NCBI GenBank assembly: GCA_964523575.1
Contig: CAZGAV010000069.1
Coordinates: forward strand, 1 to 21,253
Length of the DNA stretch: 21,253 nucleotides
Origin: DAOUTW01 sp964523575
Lineage (GTDB): Bacteria > Zixibacteria > MSB-5A5 > GN15 > JAAZOE01
Reading direction: 5' to 3'
The position numbers and the translations under genes were made by a program. How positions within the stretch are numbered: position 1 is the stretch's first letter; each line of letters starts with the position of its first letter. Under the pieces are notes generated by a model. It searched no databases and had not been told where the DNA came from. It worked only from the letters and a program-made list of their open reading frames with translations. Positions 13,943-21,253 of the stretch are shown piece by piece.

Positions 13943-14956
13943 ATGATCGTCGTCATGAAATCACAGGCCAGCGAAGTGGAAATCGAAAACATTCTCGCCA
14001 AAATCGGGGAGCTTGGTTTTTCGCCGCATCTTTCCCGTGGAGAAAAACGGACTATCATCGGCGTCGTCGGCAACAAACGCAAAGTCGATCCGTCCGTTTT
14101 TCTGGTCATGCCGGGGGTGGACAACGTCGTTCCGATACTAAAACCCTTCAAACTTGCCGGCCGGGAGTTCAAAAAGGAATCATCGGTCATCGAGATTGAC
14201 GGTTTCAAAATCGGCGGACGGGAGTTGATTGTCATGGCCGGTCCCTGCGCCGTCGAAAGCCGCGAACAGACCATGGCCGCCGCTGAGGCCGTGGCGGCAT
14301 CGGGCGCCAAAGTCCTTCGCGGGGGCGCTTTCAAGCCGCGCACTTCGCCTTATAGCTTCCAGGGACTCAAAGAGAAGGGGCTGGATATTCTGCGCGAAGC
14401 CGGCGATGCCTTCGGCCTGAGCGTCGTCACCGAGGTCATTTCGCCCGATCACGTCGATCTGGTGTCATCCTACGCTGACATCCTTCAAATCGGCGCCCGT
14501 AATATGCAGAATTTCGCCCTTTTGGAAGCCGTCGGGCAATCGATCCGGCCGGTTCTCCTTAAGCGGGGGATGATGTCAACCATCGAAGAATTGTTGATGT
14601 CTGCCGAGTATATCCTCGCCAGCGGAAATCCCAATGTCATTTTGTGCGAACGGGGTATCCGCAGTTTCGAGACCTATACCCGCAACACACTGGATATCTC
14701 GGCGGTGCCGATTATCAAAAGTCTCAGCCATTTGCCGGTTATCGTCGATCCCAGCCATGCCACGGGGCGGCGGGAACTGGTCGCCCCGGTATCCAAAAGC
14801 GCCATCGCCGCCGGGGCCGACGGTTTGATAATAGAAGTTCATCCCGACCCATCTCAGGCGCTTTCGGACGGCGTTCAGAGCCTGCATCCCGAGGAGTTTT
14901 CTCAACTGATGAAAGAGGTGGAAAAAATCGCCGCCGCCGTGGAGCGCGATTTATGA
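13943..14956 (+). CDS. aroF: 3-deoxy-7-phosphoheptulonate (DAHP) synthase, type I-beta with regulatory domain
   Basis: This 337-residue enzyme condenses phosphoenolpyruvate and erythrose 4-phosphate in the first step of the shikimate pathway. The catalytic barrel shows GPCAVES at 100-106 (metal ligand C102), VLRGGAFKPRTSPYSFQG at about 124-141 with K131, and DPSHATGRR near 270. The first 70 or so residues form a ferredoxin-like domain as in Thermotoga maritima DAHP synthase, where it gives feedback inhibition by Tyr and Phe. The start follows GGAGG by a short distance, two bases after aroH. Its stop overlaps the tyrA ATG. The pathway flux thus seems controlled both by attenuation (Tyr leader) and, by analogy, allosterically. 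Confidence 0.96.
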   Translation: MIVVMKSQASEVEIENILAKIGELGFSPHLSRGEKRTIIGVVGNKRKVDPSVFLVMPGVDNVVPILKPFKLAGREFKKESSVIEIDGFKIGGRELIVMAGPCAVESREQTMAAAEAVAASGAKVLRGGAFKPRTSPYSFQGLKEKGLDILREAGDAFGLSVVTEVISPDHVDLVSSYADILQIGARNMQNFALLEAVGQSIRPVLLKRGMMSTIEELLMSAEYILASGNPNVILCERGIRSFETYTRNTLDISAVPIIKSLSHLPVIVDPSHATGRRELVAPVSKSAIAAGADGLIIEVHPDPSQALSDGVQSLHPEEFSQLMKEVEKIAAAVERDL

Positions 14957-15725
14957 GAGATATGAAAAGCCTCAAGGTGTTGATTGTCGGTCTCGGGCAA
15001 ATCGGCGGTTCGATTGGATATGATCTTGTCGCGGATCAAATTGTGGCGGAGGTTATCGGCTACGATAAAAATCCCGAGATTAGCCGCCGGGCGGTCGATC
15101 TTAATATCATTCATCGCGCCGCCGTGTCGCTGAAATCGGAAATTCCTCTGGTCGATCTGGTGATCTTGACGGCTCCCATCCGCCAGATCATCGACCTGAT
15201 ACCGTTGATTTGCTCAGCCATCGACGCATCGGGGGCCGTTCTTGATATGGCCGGCACCAAGATGGCGATATTCGATGCGGTGGCTCGATCCGGCCGGGCG
15301 GTCCATTATATTGGCGGGCATCCTCTGGCAGGTAATGAAAAACGGGGCCTTGAGGCCGCCGCAAGGCACAAATTTTATAATCGTATCGTGACGCTAACCC
15401 CGTTCGACCGGAAAAATGATGAAGAATGGTTCTATACTGTGATGCATCTGGTGACCCGGTTAGGCGCCCGGCCGCTATCCATATCGGCCGAGGAGCATGA
15501 CCGTCTCATCGCCCTTACCAGTCATCTTCCTTACGCATTGGCCTTGAGTTTGATGGGAATGGCCGCCGACCTCCGTGGAAAAAACAATAATTTTCAGCAT
15601 CTGATAGGGGGCAGTTTCCACGGCGCCACTCGTGTCGCTGCCTCCGCCCCGGATCTGACGCTCGATATGTTTCTCACCAATCGGAAAAATATCGCGACCG
15701 CGCTCGATGAAATGATCGACCGCCT
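14953..15725 (+). CDS. tyrA: Prephenate dehydrogenase, 3'-truncated by assembly gap
   Basis: The first 257 residues are visible before the gap. The enzyme oxidatively decarboxylates prephenate to 4-hydroxyphenylpyruvate, the precursor of tyrosine. It has a dinucleotide-binding GLGQIGGS near residues 13-20, GGHPLAG near 125, and SHLPYALA near 195 of the C-terminal helical domain. D32-33 type acidic residue after beta-2 (IGYDKN) suggests NAD. ATG 14953 overlaps the aroF stop (ATGA), so it is translationally coupled. An upstream extension of the frame overlaps aroF and is spurious. Known TyrA proteins are about 280-300 residues, so roughly 25-40 residues are missing. The truncation comes from the N run, not mutation. 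Whether more aro genes follow cannot be seen. Confidence 0.93.
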
Positions 15726-15825
15726 NNNNNNNNNNNNNNNNNNNNNNNNNNNNNNNNNNNNNNNNNNNNNNNNNNNNNNNNNNNNNNNNNNNNNNNNNNN
15801 NNNNNNNNNNNNNNNNNNNNNNNNN
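15726..15825. other. Assembly gap (100 N)
   Basis: Exactly 100 undetermined bases, the conventional placeholder for a gap of unknown size. The genes on either side, tyrA (+) and the peroxiredoxin (-), both run into it from opposite directions. Each lacks its 3' end, so the real distance must be several hundred bases. Confidence 0.99.
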
Positions 15826-16089
15826 CAGTTCTTCTTCCTGCCAGATTTTGTGGGTAAAACGACTGTCGGTGGACATGGACAACACCTGGACGCCGAGAGC
15901 CTCCAGTTCCTTGCGCATGGCGGCAACTGCCGCCAGTTCGGTCGGTCAGACGAAGGTAAAATCGCCGGGGTAGAAACAGAGTAATCTCCACTTGTCTTTG
16001 TAATCGGATAATTTGAAATTATCGAAGCCGCCCTGATAATAGCCGTTGGCTTCAAAATCGGGCGCCGGTTTGCCGACTTTCGCCGTCAT
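15826..16089 (-). CDS. Peroxiredoxin (AhpC/Prx1-like) with in-frame TGA at the peroxidatic residue; 3' part missing in gap
   Basis: This thiol peroxidase-family protein would reduce H2O2 and organic peroxides. The frame reads GKPAPDFEA near the start, then FYPGDFTFV, then TGA (15948-15946, residue 48), then PTELAAVAAMRKELEALGV and STDSRFTHKIW before the gap. In ordinary AhpC/Prx1 proteins the position is the catalytic Cys of FTFVCPTE, so TGA most likely encodes selenocysteine. TGA is a normal stop in neighbouring genes (peptidase, zinc-finger gene, aroF), so the code is not changed. ATG 16089 follows AAAGGAGGTG and gives the family's normal N-terminus. An in-frame ATG at 16203, also with strong AAGGAGGTTG, would add 38 residues. 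About half the protein, including any resolving Cys, lies in the gap. Confidence 0.88.
15919..15934 (-). promoter_or_regulatory. Candidate bacterial SECIS hairpin
   Basis: On the minus strand GGCGGC-AGTT-GCCGCC forms a perfect six-bp hairpin beginning 11 bases after the TGA codon. The distance from TGA to the apical loop is 17 bases, the loop is four bases, and G is its second base. These match the commonly stated bSECIS rules (16-37 bases, loop 3-14, G within the first two loop positions). It lies inside the coding sequence, as bacterial SECIS elements do, and would recruit SelB. Confidence 0.72.
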
Positions 16090-16251
16090 TTTAAGCACCT
16101 CCTTTGATTTTGATAATTGCGAATCTGGTGATGCCTCCGCCCCGGGCGGGAGAATCGGTCCGCCGGCCGGTTTGGTGCACCCGTCTTTGCCGGATTGAGC
16201 CATGATCAACCTCCTTGAAACGAGATTGTGGTCGCTCGATGGAATCGCTCC

Positions 16252-16280
16252 AATATAGTTCCCTGCGAGCGCGATGTCAC
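16252..16280 (-). promoter_or_regulatory. Putative promoter of the peroxiredoxin gene
   Basis: On the minus strand GTGACA (16280-16275) and TATATT (16257-16252) are separated by exactly 17 bases, each matching consensus at five of six positions. It lies about 50 bases upstream of the ATG at 16203 and about 163 bases upstream of ATG 16089, so the transcript would include the 38-codon upstream in-frame extension. Confidence 0.55.
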
Positions 16281-16426
16281 CCTGAAAAGGACAAAATAGT
16301 CTATTTATTTACCGGAGAATTGCGCCGGGCATGAACCGCGATAAAATGAAAGCACGCTGAAATCGGTAATCGGCCCAATATTGTCGATTTCGACGGCAAT
16401 CAACTGATTCAAGTGATATCGGCTAA

Positions 16427-18244
16427 TCAATATTCGTATATAATCGTATCGACTGTAACGGAATCGGGCGGCAACTCCTCTTCCGGAACTTCCTCGACCA
16501 CCGGCCGTTCAATTAACGGACGCACCTGATCCTCGCGCAAAGTAAACAAGGGCAATTCCAGATTAGTACGGCTAAGTCCGAAAGTCATGCGGCCTGAAGC
16601 GCCGTCATAACCGGCCAGCGATTTCAAATATTCGGCCAGATCGGCCGGCGCCTGTTGGCCGGCCCGATAAGCCTCGGCCAGAATATTGACGGCGTCGAAA
16701 CCGACAGCTACCAGGCGGGTCGGAGCGGCGGCATACTTGGCGTCATAAGAGGCGGCGAAGGCGTCATAGGCCGGCGAATTGATCATGGCCGCCTCGCTGG
16801 AATAAAAGACGGCGTCCTTCAGGACTTTTTCGCCCAGTTGAAGGACTTTGGCCGTGTTCCATTCATCGGCGCCCAGATATGAAGTCGTCACGCGATAAAA
16901 ATTGAGCTGTGGCAAAAGCAGAAACAGTTGTTGCTCGGTGGCCGGTAGAAATAAACCGTCGAAGGCGACCGGCATTTCGCCCGGTTTGAGGGTGTCTCCA
17001 TCGAGAGTCAGATAAAAGACGGAATCAACCGGCGGGCCCAGAATAGCTTCCTTGATGTCATTGATATATGGTCCGAAGTCGGTTTCATCGGGACGGAATT
17101 TTTCGACCGCCAGGACATGAGCTCCCAGTCGCGCGGCCTCGGCCGCAAAGGCGTCGCCCATCGTCATTTCATCAATCGTAGTCGGCATAATCACGGCCAG
17201 GGTTGTCATGCCCCGGTGTTTGACGGCGTATTGAGCCATGCCCCGCCCGATTGTCTCCATATTAGCCGACATCTGAAAACAAACCGGCGACAGGTCGGTA
17301 AATCCGGCTTGCGTCGCGGCCGGTACCAGCAATGGAATTTGACGGCAGGAAAGCGCCGCCGCCGCCGTCGCGGCCACATTCGACAGAAGCGGCCCGACAA
17401 CCATGTTCACGTTGGCGTCAGCCAGAGCCATCGCCTCGCGAGCGGCCGTGACATTATCGGCCTGAGTATCATAGGCCAGTAGCTCAATTGATGTTCCCCG
17501 GGCTTTCTGCGCCTCCGAGGCAAGCATCGCCCCGTCGAGGATCGACTGGCCGTATTTGGCATAGGGACCGTTTAGGGGAAGCATCAACCCGATGGCCAGT
17601 TCTCCCTTGGCCACCTGCGGCTTTTTCTCTTTCACCGGCGACGATTTGGGGCACCCGGCCAGATAATCATCGATTTTTGTTTCGTCCCAGTAGTTGGTCA
17701 TCAAAAAGGCGACCCGGGCTTTGACCTGGCACCGCAATGAGGCCGGGACGACGGCTACCAGAGAATCATTCGGTATGTAGCCGGATTCGACCTCGGCCAG
17801 CAGCGATTGTTCGCTGAGAGATCGAAGGCGGCTGTCGTTGGCTGTTTCATAGGCGCGAATATATCCCCGGAAAGCTTCCTCCAGCTGGGCCAGACGGTAA
17901 TTGCTATTGGCTTCCAGTTGATAGGCGTAAGGCTGTAACTTCGATCCTGGAAACAGAGCATCGTACGGCGCCAGCGCCTGGGCCGCTTTCTTGAAATTGC
18001 CGGACAGATAATAGGCTCGAGCCAAACCGTAATGATAGACATCCCGGTATTTCGAATTTTTGAATCCTTTGACCAATTCATTGTAGGCGTCGATGGCGGC
18101 CGGGTAATTTTTTTCACTCATCAGCCGCTGAGCCCGGGCAAAAAGCGCCTGCGCCCGGGGAAATTCGTCGGTCATCTGCTGAGCTCCCGCCAGTATGAAA
18201 CCGACCAGGAGGATCGCGATAACTCCTATAGACAGCTTTTTCAT
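16427..18244 (-). CDS. Exported TPR-plus-periplasmic-binding-fold protein (LivJ/LpoA-like)
   Basis: This 605-residue protein begins with a signal peptide (about 1-21, ending ILAGA). A TPR-like helical region rich in Ala and Tyr follows (about 25-190, e.g. YPAAIDAYNELVKGF and NFKKAAQALAPYDALFPGS). A type-1 periplasmic-binding domain begins at IGLMLPLNGPYAKYGQSILDGAMLA (218-242) and runs to about 560. The end is an acidic, Pro-rich tail. This architecture resembles penicillin-binding-protein activator LpoA/YraM or branched-chain amino-acid receptors. No permease genes are adjacent, so a structural or activator role is as likely as transport. The start ATG 18244 gives a clean signal peptide; the open frame upstream runs into the N gap. 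No lipobox Cys is seen, so it is probably soluble periplasmic. Confidence 0.8.
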   Translation of the reverse strand: MKKLSIGVIAILLVGFILAGAQQMTDEFPRAQALFARAQRLMSEKNYPAAIDAYNELVKGFKNSKYRDVYHYGLARAYYLSGNFKKAAQALAPYDALFPGSKLQPYAYQLEANSNYRLAQLEEAFRGYIRAYETANDSRLRSLSEQSLLAEVESGYIPNDSLVAVVPASLRCQVKARVAFLMTNYWDETKIDDYLAGCPKSSPVKEKKPQVAKGELAIGLMLPLNGPYAKYGQSILDGAMLASEAQKARGTSIELLAYDTQADNVTAAREAMALADANVNMVVGPLLSNVAATAAAALSCRQIPLLVPAATQAGFTDLSPVCFQMSANMETIGRGMAQYAVKHRGMTTLAVIMPTTIDEMTMGDAFAAEAARLGAHVLAVEKFRPDETDFGPYINDIKEAILGPPVDSVFYLTLDGDTLKPGEMPVAFDGLFLPATEQQLFLLLPQLNFYRVTTSYLGADEWNTAKVLQLGEKVLKDAVFYSSEAAMINSPAYDAFAASYDAKYAAAPTRLVAVGFDAVNILAEAYRAGQQAPADLAEYLKSLAGYDGASGRMTFGLSRTNLELPLFTLREDQVRPLIERPVVEEVPEEELPPDSVTVDTIIYEY

Positions 18245-18308
18245 GGGGTTTAATTTAGAGATTTGGCCGGGCAAGGAAAAGCAAAAAAATCTTCGAACCG
18301 ATAAATCC

Positions 18309-18408
18309 NNNNNNNNNNNNNNNNNNNNNNNNNNNNNNNNNNNNNNNNNNNNNNNNNNNNNNNNNNNNNNNNNNNNNNNNNNNNNNNNNNNNNNNNNNNN
18401 NNNNNNNN
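18309..18408. other. Assembly gap (100 N)
   Basis: A second run of exactly 100 N in the divergent intergenic region between the exported TPR-type protein and the small exported protein. Promoter sequence of the minus-strand gene, and possibly small genes, may be hidden here. Confidence 0.99.
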
Positions 18409-18448
18409 TTTTGGGGCAAATATAGGGTGAACTTCTGCCGAATTTGTG

Positions 18449-18454
18449 TATAAT
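18449..18454 (+). promoter_or_regulatory. Putative -10 element of the small exported protein gene
   Basis: A perfect TATAAT follows TTGTG. About 16 bases upstream is GTGAAC (18427-18432), a weak -35. It is 28 bases before the start codon, leaving room for the GGAGG ribosome-binding site at 18473-18477. Confidence 0.4.
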
Positions 18455-18482
18455 ATGGTAAGATTCCCGATAGGAGGTATTG

Positions 18483-19082
18483 ATGAACACCAAGATAATG
18501 GCACGACAGCTTCTGATCCTGACCCTGGCGCTGCTTCTCATCGCCCCGACCGTATTCGCGACCGAGAAAAAAATGGAAGAGGCCAAACCCGATTCCGCGG
18601 CCGCCGCTCCCAAAATTTCAGAATCGATGGTAATCGACTGGCCCAAGGAAGATCAATGGACTCCCGACTATCTCTATACCGGGAAAACCTCCAGGATACA
18701 ATTGTATTTTCCCAAGGGGCAGTCTTCATCCGGTTGGAATGAAATGTTCAGCGTCGAAACCGATTACGGCAAAAACGGGTATGTCGTCGGATTTGCCCGC
18801 GAGGTCTATCTGGGGACGGTCAAGGGAAGTTCCAACGCCACCTGGAATATTATCGAAAAAGGCAATAGTAAACACGGCTACCCCTATTGCCTCTTCGAGG
18901 TCGATTGCCCTGATTTTTTATCCGGCGAAAAACCGCAGGTACAGCTCTGGAAAATGACTCTCGGCAAAACCGGCCTTTTGACGGTGCAATATTCTTACCG
19001 TGGTAAAGAGATGCCGGAGAAGAGAAAGACGCAAATCCTCGACGTTCTTAAAAATGCCTATCTCCAGGAAAACAAAGAGTAA
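18483..19082 (+). CDS. Exported protein of unknown function
   Basis: This 199-residue protein has an N-terminal signal peptide with a long Leu-rich core (LLILTLALLLIAPTVFA) and likely cleavage after VFA at about residue 26. A charged, Ala/Lys-rich linker follows. The mature part (about 45-199) looks like a compact beta-rich domain with many aromatic residues and two cysteines in YCLFEVDCPDF that could form a disulfide. No lipobox is present. I do not recognise a family. ATG 18483 lies five bases after GGAGG; an in-frame TTG at 18480 is less likely. It is convergent with the ABC ATPase gene, eight bases between stops, and divergent from the TPR-type gene across a gap. Confidence 0.82.
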   Translation: MNTKIMARQLLILTLALLLIAPTVFATEKKMEEAKPDSAAAAPKISESMVIDWPKEDQWTPDYLYTGKTSRIQLYFPKGQSSSGWNEMFSVETDYGKNGYVVGFAREVYLGTVKGSSNATWNIIEKGNSKHGYPYCLFEVDCPDFLSGEKPQVQLWKMTLGKTGLLTVQYSYRGKEMPEKRKTQILDVLKNAYLQENKE

Positions 19083-19090
19083 TCCCGCGC

Positions 19091-20137
19091 CTAAATCACC
19101 CGCCGACGACCCTCGCCGGTTTCGAATAGAAGGACCTTTTCAGAATTAACGGCCAGTCTGATGGACTGGCCGATTTTATATTTGCCGGGATCGCTTTCGA
19201 CGGTCACCGTCAATATAATCGGCCCCGCCTTCAGTCGGAGATAGCTGACCGCCCCGATATATTCGCGCGAAATAATTTCGGCCTCAATCGGACCATCGTC
19301 GTCGGGAATAATATCCTCCGGCCGCAAACCGAGCAAATAGCGGCCGTTTTTTATCGAGGGTTTTAATTTTATCGGCATAATACCGGCCGCGCCGGCGATA
19401 ATTTCATCTTCAAACAGGTTGATTGGCGGCGTACCGATGAATGAAGCCACGAAACTATCCCGAGGATCGTCATATATTTCGGCGGGCGTTCCGGTTTGCA
19501 GAATATGGCCGTCCCGAAGAACGACCATCCGGTCGGCCATGGTCAAAGCTTCCACCTGATCATGTGTAACATAGACCATGGTGATGCCCAATCTTTTCTG
19601 CAGAGTCACAATTTCCTGCCTCATTTTCAGACGCAAAGCGGCATCGAGGTTGGACAACGGTTCATCGAGCAGGAAGATCGACGGTTGCCGCACCAGACCT
19701 CGTCCCAAAGCCACTCTCTGCCGCTGACCGCCCGATAATTGCGCTGGACGGCGGTCGAGCAATTGATCCAATTCCAGCAGTCGGGCCGTATCGCCGACAA
19801 TTTTGAGCATTTCGCTCTTGGGCGTCCGGACGACTTTGAGGGGAAAGGCGATATTATCGAAAACCGTCATATGCGGATAAAGAGCATAATTTTGAAACAC
19901 CATCGCCGTTTTCCGCTTTTGCGGCTCAAGGTCGGTGATATCGCGGTCGTCGAGAATAATCCGGCCCGAATCGGGCTTTTCCAATCCAGCGATCAGGCGC
20001 AAAAGGGTCGATTTGCCGCATCCTGACGGCCCCAGCACTACCAATAAATGGCCGGCCTCGATTTCAAGACGAATATCATCGAGAACGACAAGGCCGTCGA
20101 ATGATTTGGTCAATTTTTCGATCGTCAATCCCGGCAT
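19091..20137 (-). CDS. ABC transporter ATP-binding protein, MalK/UgpC type
   Basis: This 348-residue ATPase has Walker A GPSGCGKS (36-43), Q-loop Q82 in VFQNYALYPHM, signature LSGGQRQR (134-141), Walker B FLLDEP (155-160), D-loop SNLD and H-loop H192. A C-terminal TOBE/OB-type domain (about 240-348, with GLRPEDI) is as in MalK, UgpC and MsmK. These proteins energise sugar or glycerol-3-phosphate uptake, and one such ATPase can serve several permeases. No permease or binding protein is adjacent, so it may be shared. ATG 20137 begins one base after the recF stop codon, with AGGA shortly upstream, so the two are co-transcribed. An upstream open extension overlaps recF and is not credible. Confidence 0.93.
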   Translation of the reverse strand: MPGLTIEKLTKSFDGLVVLDDIRLEIEAGHLLVVLGPSGCGKSTLLRLIAGLEKPDSGRIILDDRDITDLEPQKRKTAMVFQNYALYPHMTVFDNIAFPLKVVRTPKSEMLKIVGDTARLLELDQLLDRRPAQLSGGQRQRVALGRGLVRQPSIFLLDEPLSNLDAALRLKMRQEIVTLQKRLGITMVYVTHDQVEALTMADRMVVLRDGHILQTGTPAEIYDDPRDSFVASFIGTPPINLFEDEIIAGAAGIMPIKLKPSIKNGRYLLGLRPEDIIPDDDGPIEAEIISREYIGAVSYLRLKAGPIILTVTVESDPGKYKIGQSIRLAVNSEKVLLFETGEGRRRVI

Positions 20138-20138
20138 A

Positions 20139-21236
20139 TTATTCCTGCTCCACCCGTCCCGATTTGATGTGAAAAAAAACTGCCCGATCATTGAGCGCCT
20201 TGGGCGGCTCGATGGCCGTGGTTAAAAAAATCTGCTCAAAGCTGTCGAAGAGGCGGGCCAGCTGGTCGCGCCGGTTATGATCCAGTTCGGCGAAAATTTC
20301 ATCCAGTAATAATATGGGTTTTTCTTCCCGGCGGCTTTCCAGAAAATTGGCCGCCGCCATCATTACCGCCACGGCCGCACTGCGCAATTCGCCCTGCGAG
20401 CCATAACCCTTGGCCGGAAAATTGTTGATGGTGCATTCGATTTCATCGCGATGCGGCCCGACCACGGCCGTTTCCAGGATTTCCTCTTTGCGCCGGCGAG
20501 CGGCTAACTTGGCTTCAAAACCGGCCACGATCTCTTCCTTGACTTCAAAGGGGACATTGGGGCGATATTCGCAGGTAAAGGTCGGCGGTTCGGGCGCGAC
20601 GTTGACGTTTATAATCTGATCATAATATCCCGGCGCCAGGGCCTTGAGGAAATGAATGAATTTATGCCGGGCGGTCATGATCCGGCTCCCGTATTCGATC
20701 ATGAGAGGGTCGAAGGGGCATTCGCCGTTCCGGTGATCTTTGAGCCAGGAATTTTTTTGGGCCAGGGCTTTATTATAATCGGTCAAATCAGCCAGATAGC
20801 TGGGCGAAGCCTGCGATAGATGCAAATCCATAAATCGCCGCCGTATCGATGGCGAACCGGTGAAAAGCGCCACATCCTCGGGGGCCATCGATATGACCGA
20901 GAACAATTCGTATAATTTGGAAAGCCGCACCGGATTATCATCGACGGTGATTTTCTTTCGCCCGTTTTTCTCATAGGCGCAGGTCAGCCTGACTTCCCGG
21001 CCTTCACATTCGCCGACCCCTTCCAGACGGAAATAATTTTCGCCGTTCTCCCTGACCATCATGATATCGCGGGCACCGCGCTGGGAACGCCCGAGGCAGA
21101 GGGTAAAAATCGCTTCCAGGATATTGCTTTTGCCCGAACCGTTATCGCCGATGAAAATATTGACCCCTCGGCCGGGTCGAATCAGATCGGATTTGAAATT
21201 CCGAAAATTGGTCAGCAGGAGCGATTCAATCCTCAT
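20139..21236 (-). CDS. recF: DNA replication and repair protein RecF
   Basis: This 365-residue SMC-like ATPase binds single-strand/double-strand junctions and helps RecOR load RecA at gapped DNA. Features are N-terminal LLLTNFRNF, Walker A GDNGSGKS (30-37), a central arm-like region with NKALAQKNSWL, signature GSQGELRS near 280, and Walker B PILLLDEIFAELD near 312. Length fits the family. The ATG at 21236 has no clear Shine-Dalgarno sequence in the 17 bases visible. In many genomes recF follows dnaN; what precedes it here lies outside the window. Downstream is the ABC ATPase, an unusual partner. Confidence 0.95.
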   Translation of the reverse strand: MRIESLLLTNFRNFKSDLIRPGRGVNIFIGDNGSGKSNILEAIFTLCLGRSQRGARDIMMVRENGENYFRLEGVGECEGREVRLTCAYEKNGRKKITVDDNPVRLSKLYELFSVISMAPEDVALFTGSPSIRRRFMDLHLSQASPSYLADLTDYNKALAQKNSWLKDHRNGECPFDPLMIEYGSRIMTARHKFIHFLKALAPGYYDQIINVNVAPEPPTFTCEYRPNVPFEVKEEIVAGFEAKLAARRRKEEILETAVVGPHRDEIECTINNFPAKGYGSQGELRSAAVAVMMAAANFLESRREEKPILLLDEIFAELDHNRRDQLARLFDSFEQIFLTTAIEPPKALNDRAVFFHIKSGRVEQE

Positions 21237-21253
21237 GGGGGGAAATTACGAAA

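Noticed and set aside
14644..14952. Upstream extension of the tyrA frame
   Set aside because: It runs within aroF coding sequence in another frame, and the ATG 14953 overlapping the aroF stop gives the normal TyrA N-terminus.
15946..15948. TGA as a nonsense mutation or sequencing error in a dead peroxiredoxin gene
   Set aside because: It falls exactly on the catalytic Cys codon, the frame remains conserved after it, and a SECIS-like hairpin follows. An error cannot be fully excluded without reads.
15946..15948. Genome-wide reassignment of TGA
   Set aside because: Several neighbouring genes (oligopeptidase, zinc-finger gene, aroF, TPR-type gene) end in TGA at the expected length.
18245..18646. 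N-terminal extension of the TPR-type exported protein across the N gap
   Set aside because: The extension is translated through undetermined bases and overlaps the divergent gene; ATG 18244 gives a proper signal peptide.
1..21253. CRISPR arrays, tRNA or rRNA genes, insertion sequences, prophage genes
   Set aside because: No regularly spaced repeats, cloverleaf-like sequences, transposase motifs or phage structural genes were seen on reading both strands.

Overview
The window looks like a draft scaffold from an uncultured bacterium. It has mid-50s GC and a style of metabolism and gene order that would fit the FCB superphylum (a Zixibacteria-like lineage is my best guess, at low confidence, since no rRNA or other marker gene is present). 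Two runs of exactly 100 N (15726-15825, 18309-18408) are scaffolding gaps. They truncate a prephenate dehydrogenase gene and a peroxiredoxin gene.

Layout. 1-449 is AT-rich with no convincing gene. 450-2527 (+) carries a YcaQ/AlkX-type DNA glycosylase and an SDR oxidoreductase. 2564-4555 (-) carries a GalT-like nucleotidyltransferase and a JmjC/cupin-like protein. 4799-8894 (+) is a tight run: ileS (type 2), a DksA/TraR zinc-finger protein with a TTG start, and lspA overlapping it by four bases. 8973-10952 (+) is an oligopeptidase B-like S9A peptidase, followed by an unexplained structured stretch. 11136-11453 (-) is a small unknown gene. 11652-12989 (-) is a TrpB2-type tryptophan synthase beta chain. 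13569-15725 (+) is an aroH-aroF-tyrA operon leading to tyrosine. 15826-16203 (-) is a peroxiredoxin whose peroxidatic residue is encoded by in-frame TGA. 16427-18244 (-) is an exported TPR plus type-1 periplasmic-binding-fold protein. 18483-19082 (+) is an exported protein of unknown function. 19091-21236 (-) is recF followed by a MalK/UgpC-type ABC ATPase.

The most interesting part is 13002-13568. The divergent intergenic region between trpB2 and the aroH operon encodes two short leader peptides, back to back. One, on the minus strand, has four consecutive Trp codons and six in all. The other, on the plus strand, has Tyr-Tyr-Ser followed by five Tyr codons. Each has its own sigma70-like promoter, a downstream rho-independent terminator, and a segment just after the regulatory codons that can pair with the 5' arm of that terminator. 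This is the classical ribosome-mediated attenuation design used twice. Trp supply should control trpB2, and Tyr supply should control DAHP synthase, chorismate mutase and prephenate dehydrogenase.

The second notable item is the peroxiredoxin. TGA at 15946-15948 replaces the peroxidatic Cys codon in the FTFVCPTE motif, the frame stays open and conserved after it, and a small GC-rich hairpin fits the geometry of a bacterial SECIS element. This implies selenocysteine and therefore a Sel machinery elsewhere in the genome.
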